NCBI GenBank assembly: GCA_900771165.1
Contig: CAAGMX010000541.1
Location: 1-6,128, forward strand
DNA: 6,128 nucleotides
DNA from: Victivallales bacterium
GTDB taxonomy: Bacteria > Verrucomicrobiota > Lentisphaeria > Oligosphaerales > Oligosphaeraceae
Direction: 5' to 3'
A model generated the notes under the pieces. It saw nothing but the letters and a program-made list of their open reading frames with translations. It was not told where the DNA came from and ran no database searches. This document shows positions 4,492 through 6,128 of the stretch, one piece after another; the first letter of the stretch is position 1; the number at the start of each line of letters is the position of its first letter. Position numbers and translations under genes: made by a program.

Positions 4492-6128
4492 ATGAAAAGA
4501 CTCCTCCTCTGTCTCCTCTTTTCCGTGACCTCTGCGCTCCTGGCGGCAGACGCCTACCTGGAAATCCCCAGAGCCGCCATTCTGCCCACCCTGGACGGCA
4601 CCCTGGACAAGGAGGAGTGGAAGGACGCCGTGGAAGTCACGGGCCTCCAGCTGACCAACGACCTGGGACTGGCCCGGGAACAGACCCGCTACTACCTGAA
4701 GTGGACCCCGGAATTCCTCTACGTGGCGGCGGACTGCCTGGATGCCAATCCCTCCGTCATCAATCCCGCTCTCCCCTACAACGACTGCCTGGAACTCTTC
4801 TTCATGGCCCCCGGGGAGCAGGATGTGGTCCACTGGCTCTTCTACGCCACCGGAGGACACACCCTGGACTACGTGGACGTGGAATACGGCAGTGGATACC
4901 GGGGAGAAATCGGGGAGGTGAAGAGCGCAACCTGCATCGGGGAGAAGGGATGGACCCTGGAGTGCCGCATCCCCGCCCAGTCCTTCTTCCTGGATGCCTT
5001 CCCCAGCAAGTATCTCTACCGCTTCAATCTCTACCGCTCCTTCAGCGACAACGGGACCAAGCGCACCGATGGCCGCCCCGCCGAATTCAGCGGCTTCCGC
5101 TACGTCCGGGGACAGCTCCTCAAACCCAAGGATTTCGCCCAGCTGCGCCTGGGGGAGGCCACGGAGACTCCCCTGCGCCTGGAACGGATGGATGCCCGGG
5201 GACTGGCGGTGACCGCCCCCCAGGATGCCCAGGTCCTCGTTGCCTTCCCCGGAGAATCCCGGCAGGTCTCCCTCTCCCCCGAAGGACGCTTTGCCGCGGA
5301 GTTCCCCCAGGGCTGCCCCGAGGTGACGGTGCGGGTGAACCGGAAGGACGGCACCCCCCTGCTGGTGAACGACTACCACTTCTTCCCCAAGGATGAGGCA
5401 CTGCTCCAGGCCCAGCGGGAGGCCCAGGCCGCCCAGGCCGGTCTGGGGGTGGATCTCCGGGGAGAAATGACCCGGGTCTTCCGGGATATGCCCTACGTGT
5501 CCCAGGGCCAGGAAAGCTTCGCCCTCACCGCGGCCCGGAATGAACAGGAGAATTTCCAGGTGGTGCTCTACACCGGCAAGGATGCTGTGGAGGGAATCAC
5601 CCTCTCCCTGGAGGATCTGCGGGGCGAGAACGGAGAGGTGCTGCCCGCCTCCTGCTGCCGCTTCTTCCTGGAGGAGGAGGCCATTGCGGATCCCATGGGC
5701 TATCCCAGCGTCCGCGGGGCCGGCAACTATCCCGATCCCCTCTATCCCCTGGAAGACGCCCTCTCCCTGGCTCCCATGGAAGTCCGGGGGGTGTGGGTGA
5801 GCCTCCGGGTGCCGGAAAACCAGGCCCCCGGGAAATACCGCGGCAATCTGGTGGTGCGGAGCCAGGGCCAGGGGGAACGGAAACTCCCCCTCTCTCTCCA
5901 GGTGTGGGACTTCGCTCTGCCCCAGAAGCAGAGCATGCGCACCGTCTTCTCCATCTGGGAACGGGAAATCTACAATCTCCACTTTGCAGGCACCAAGCGC
6001 ACTCCGGAGGACTTCGCCGATACCATCCACAAGTACGCCATGATGCTGGTGGAGCATCGCCTCACTCCCATCGTCTTCAAGACCGACCGTCTGCTCCCCA
6101 GGGAATTCATCACCAAGGTGTCTCCTAT
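4492..6128 (+). CDS. Secreted CBM9-like and GH123-like (DUF4091) protein (3'-truncated by window)
   Basis: The frame runs from ATG at 4492 to the window end without a stop, giving 545 complete codons. Residues 1-19 are a signal peptide (MKRLLLCLLFSVTSALLA, cut near LAA). Residues about 30-220 resemble a CBM9-type carbohydrate-binding domain: LDGTLDKEEW, TRYYLKWTPEFLYVAADCLD, NDCLELFF, GWTLECRIP and YRFNLYR are the expected strands in order. Residues about 225-300 are a further beta-rich segment and about 301-316 a short Ala/Gln-rich helix. Residues about 322-472 match the beta-sandwich before a GH123 barrel (TAARNEQENFQVVLY, APGKYRGNLVV, WDFALP). The barrel starts at VFSIWEREIY, and LVEHRLTP follows. 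The catalytic half is beyond the window, so its active-site residues cannot be checked. It is paralogous to the upstream protein over this module but carries a different binding domain. The first Met follows a C/T-rich spacer with no Shine-Dalgarno match; the signal peptide fixes the start. Confidence 0.83.
   Translation, partial: MKRLLLCLLFSVTSALLAADAYLEIPRAAILPTLDGTLDKEEWKDAVEVTGLQLTNDLGLAREQTRYYLKWTPEFLYVAADCLDANPSVINPALPYNDCLELFFMAPGEQDVVHWLFYATGGHTLDYVDVEYGSGYRGEIGEVKSATCIGEKGWTLECRIPAQSFFLDAFPSKYLYRFNLYRSFSDNGTKRTDGRPAEFSGFRYVRGQLLKPKDFAQLRLGEATETPLRLERMDARGLAVTAPQDAQVLVAFPGESRQVSLSPEGRFAAEFPQGCPEVTVRVNRKDGTPLLVNDYHFFPKDEALLQAQREAQAAQAGLGVDLRGEMTRVFRDMPYVSQGQESFALTAARNEQENFQVVLYTGKDAVEGITLSLEDLRGENGEVLPASCCRFFLEEEAIADPMGYPSVRGAGNYPDPLYPLEDALSLAPMEVRGVWVSLRVPENQAPGKYRGNLVVRSQGQGERKLPLSLQVWDFALPQKQSMRTVFSIWEREIYNLHFAGTKRTPEDFADTIHKYAMMLVEHRLTPIVFKTDRLLPREFITKVSP

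Noticed and set aside
4617..5396. A 259-codon + strand frame inside the CBM9-like protein gene
   Set aside because: The overlapping frame starting at 4492 gives a signal peptide and ordered CBM9-like and GH123-like motifs and stays open to the window end, whereas this one gives low-complexity sequence.
1411..6057. A 1548-codon open frame on the - strand covering both hydrolase genes
   Set aside because: Its translation is a Gly/His/Leu/Gln-rich composition with no recognisable domains, and it lies opposite two genes with clear signal peptides and domains. Strong codon bias in GC-rich genes commonly leaves the antisense frame free of stops.
1..6128. tRNA or rRNA genes, CRISPR arrays, insertion sequences, integrases
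   Set aside because: No clover-leaf sequence, spaced repeat array, transposase-like protein or terminal inverted repeats were seen on reading through the window.

Overview
The window looks like a GC-rich accessory locus from a bacterium of the Lentisphaerota (Victivallis-like) or a nearby Planctomycetes-Verrucomicrobia-Chlamydiae lineage. The best clue is a pseudopilin-like protein with an [25 protein letters not shown] N-terminus and a C-terminal H-X9-DG motif, placed between an AraC-type regulator and large secreted lectin-glycosidase proteins. Gene families like these are very numerous in Lentisphaerota genomes. The taxonomic call is an inference; no rRNA or marker gene is present.

Layout, all genes on the + strand: (1) positions 1-641, the C-terminal part of an AraC/XylS-family regulator whose N-terminus lies before the window. 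(2) 642-1040, a 399-base gene-free region that is much more AT-rich than the genes. It holds a good sigma70-type promoter (TTGAAA-N16-TATACT, 869-896), a perfect 8-bp palindrome just upstream of it, GTGTATTC-type inverted repeats, and a dispersed ATTCA-N3-CTTGGGGAT repeat. (3) 1041-1760, the H-X9-DG pseudopilin-like gene. (4) 1761-1944, a spacer with a hairpin, a tandem GTGTCCGA repeat and a G-run/T7 tract. (5) 1945-4428, a secreted protein with an N-terminal LamG/concanavalin-like domain and a C-terminal GH123-like (DUF4091) module. (6) 4492 to the end, a second secreted protein with an N-terminal CBM9-like domain followed by the start of the same GH123-like module, cut off by the window end.

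The two large genes are paralogous over their shared module (IWERD/IWERE and LVEHRL motifs at equivalent places) but carry different putative carbohydrate-binding domains. With a 63-base gap they are probably co-transcribed. The simplest reading is a sugar-responsive glycan-degradation locus: the AraC protein senses a sugar and acts on the intergenic region, the pseudopilin-like protein is exported or surface-displayed, and the two secreted enzymes attack the same class of amino-sugar glycan using different binding modules. The substrate is not established. GH123 members characterised so far are beta-N-acetylgalactosaminidases, but the wider DUF4091 family is largely uncharacterised.

No tRNA, rRNA, CRISPR array, insertion sequence or integrase was seen. 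Very long antisense open frames over the two hydrolase genes are composition artefacts.
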